Assembly: GCF_018612915.1 (NCBI RefSeq)
Contig: NZ_JAGGRL010000006.1
Span: 1 to 64,000 of the forward strand
Source: Stenotrophomonas sp. ISL-67
GTDB taxonomy: Bacteria > Pseudomonadota > Gammaproteobacteria > Xanthomonadales > Xanthomonadaceae
DNA: 64,000 nucleotides
Direction of reading: 5' to 3'
Every line of letters begins with the position of its first letter. Within the stretch, counting starts at the first letter, position 1. This document shows, piece after piece, positions 63,713 to 64,000 of the stretch. A model generated the notes under the pieces. It was not told where the DNA came from. It saw nothing but the letters and a program-made list of their open reading frames with translations, and did no database searches. The translations under genes and the position numbers were made by a program.

Positions 63713-64000
63713 ATGAAGAAGCAATGGTTGGGCAATCTGTTGTCCGTGCTGCTGCTGGCGGTCGCGCTGGCGGTGTGGATCATGCTGCCGTGGCCCGCTG
63801 TGCTGGCGGTCGTGGTGGCCGTGGTGCTGTGGCTGCTGTTGACCCGCAGTGGGCGGCTGGCACTGGCCGCCACCCGGATCGGCGTGGCCAGCCTGCCGCA
63901 GCGCTGGGGTGCATCCTCGGTGGTGGTGGTGGGCATTGCCGGCGTGGTCGGCGTGCTGGTGGCGATGCTGGCCATGGGCCAGGGCTTCCAGGCCACGCTC
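63713..64000 (+). CDS. second ABC permease, partial at the window end
   Basis: The ATG at 63713 follows the first permease after 11 bases with AGGAGA ahead of it. The 96 visible residues have two close hydrophobic stretches (about 8-48), then LTRSGRLALAATRIGVASLPQRWGASSVVVVGIAGVVGVLV, typical of an FtsX-like permease entry helix. The reading frame is open at the window edge. Two permeases would form a heterodimer with the ATPase. Partial: 3' end missing. Confidence 0.75.
   Translation, partial: MKKQWLGNLLSVLLLAVALAVWIMLPWPAVLAVVVAVVLWLLLTRSGRLALAATRIGVASLPQRWGASSVVVVGIAGVVGVLVAMLAMGQGFQATL

Overview
The window is high-GC DNA from a gammaproteobacterium of the Xanthomonadaceae, most likely Stenotrophomonas. 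This rests on gene content (tyrS/M23/anmK, kdp, algC-dut-coaBC-radC, an Ax21-type outer-membrane protein, a split B12-dependent ribonucleotide reductase) and on many short palindromes that begin GTAG and separate genes, the pattern described for the SMAG repeats of the S. maltophilia group. The species call is inference; no rRNA gene is inside the window. Layout. 0-8.3 kb: housekeeping genes: tyrS, a membrane-anchored M23 peptidase, anmK and ampG (muropeptide recycling), a ribbon-helix-helix protein, exonuclease III, pyrE and a secreted coiled-coil protein. 8.3-16.8 kb: a hairpin-rich intergenic block with a strong terminator, then the whole kdpFABCDE potassium-uptake operon, including a 47-codon kdpF. 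16.9-21.0 kb (minus strand): a membrane-anchored AlgC-type phosphohexomutase, dut and coaBC. 21.2-22.9 kb: a small lower-GC island of unrecognised small genes and a decayed glycine-rich peptide gene, lying between coaBC and radC. 22.9-31 kb: radC, argS, a SPOR protein, VOC and SDR enzymes, DUF1456, a TorF-type porin and DUF6165. 30.5-43.4 kb: an alginate-utilisation locus. A FadR-type regulator and a TonB-dependent receptor are on the minus strand; a PL6 lyase, PL17 oligoalginate lyase, MFS transporter, DEH reductase, SGNH esterase and 2-keto-3-deoxygluconate kinase are on the plus strand, several joined by ATGA overlaps. Together they would bind alginate, cut it to monomers, import and reduce 4-deoxy-L-erythro-5-hexoseulose uronate and phosphorylate KDG. 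The KDPG aldolase must lie elsewhere. The divergent intergenic region carries TGGT/ACCA dyads that fit a FadR-family operator. 43.4-45.7 kb: NUDIX hydrolase, Ax21-type protein, an empty 0.7 kb and DUF1428. 45.7-51.7 kb (minus strand): split NrdJa/NrdJb with a histone-H1-like gene between them. NrdJa is interrupted at its catalytic NPCGE motif by a complete 376-residue LAGLIDADG intein. 51.9-64 kb: DegQ-type protease, an ElaB/YqjE-like membrane gene set, an AI-2E/PerM permease, HAD hydrolase, M17 aminopeptidase, an anchored catalase-like peroxidase paired with cytochrome b561, and a MacA/MacB-type export operon whose second permease runs off the end. The observations most worth following are the intein inside the radical-cysteine motif of NrdJ, the alginate locus with a putative esterase and FadR-type operators, a second family of GGTAGGG-ended repeats (one copy supplies the start of the PL6 signal peptide), and the coaBC-radC island. 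All functions are read from sequence and memory of the families; no database search was run.
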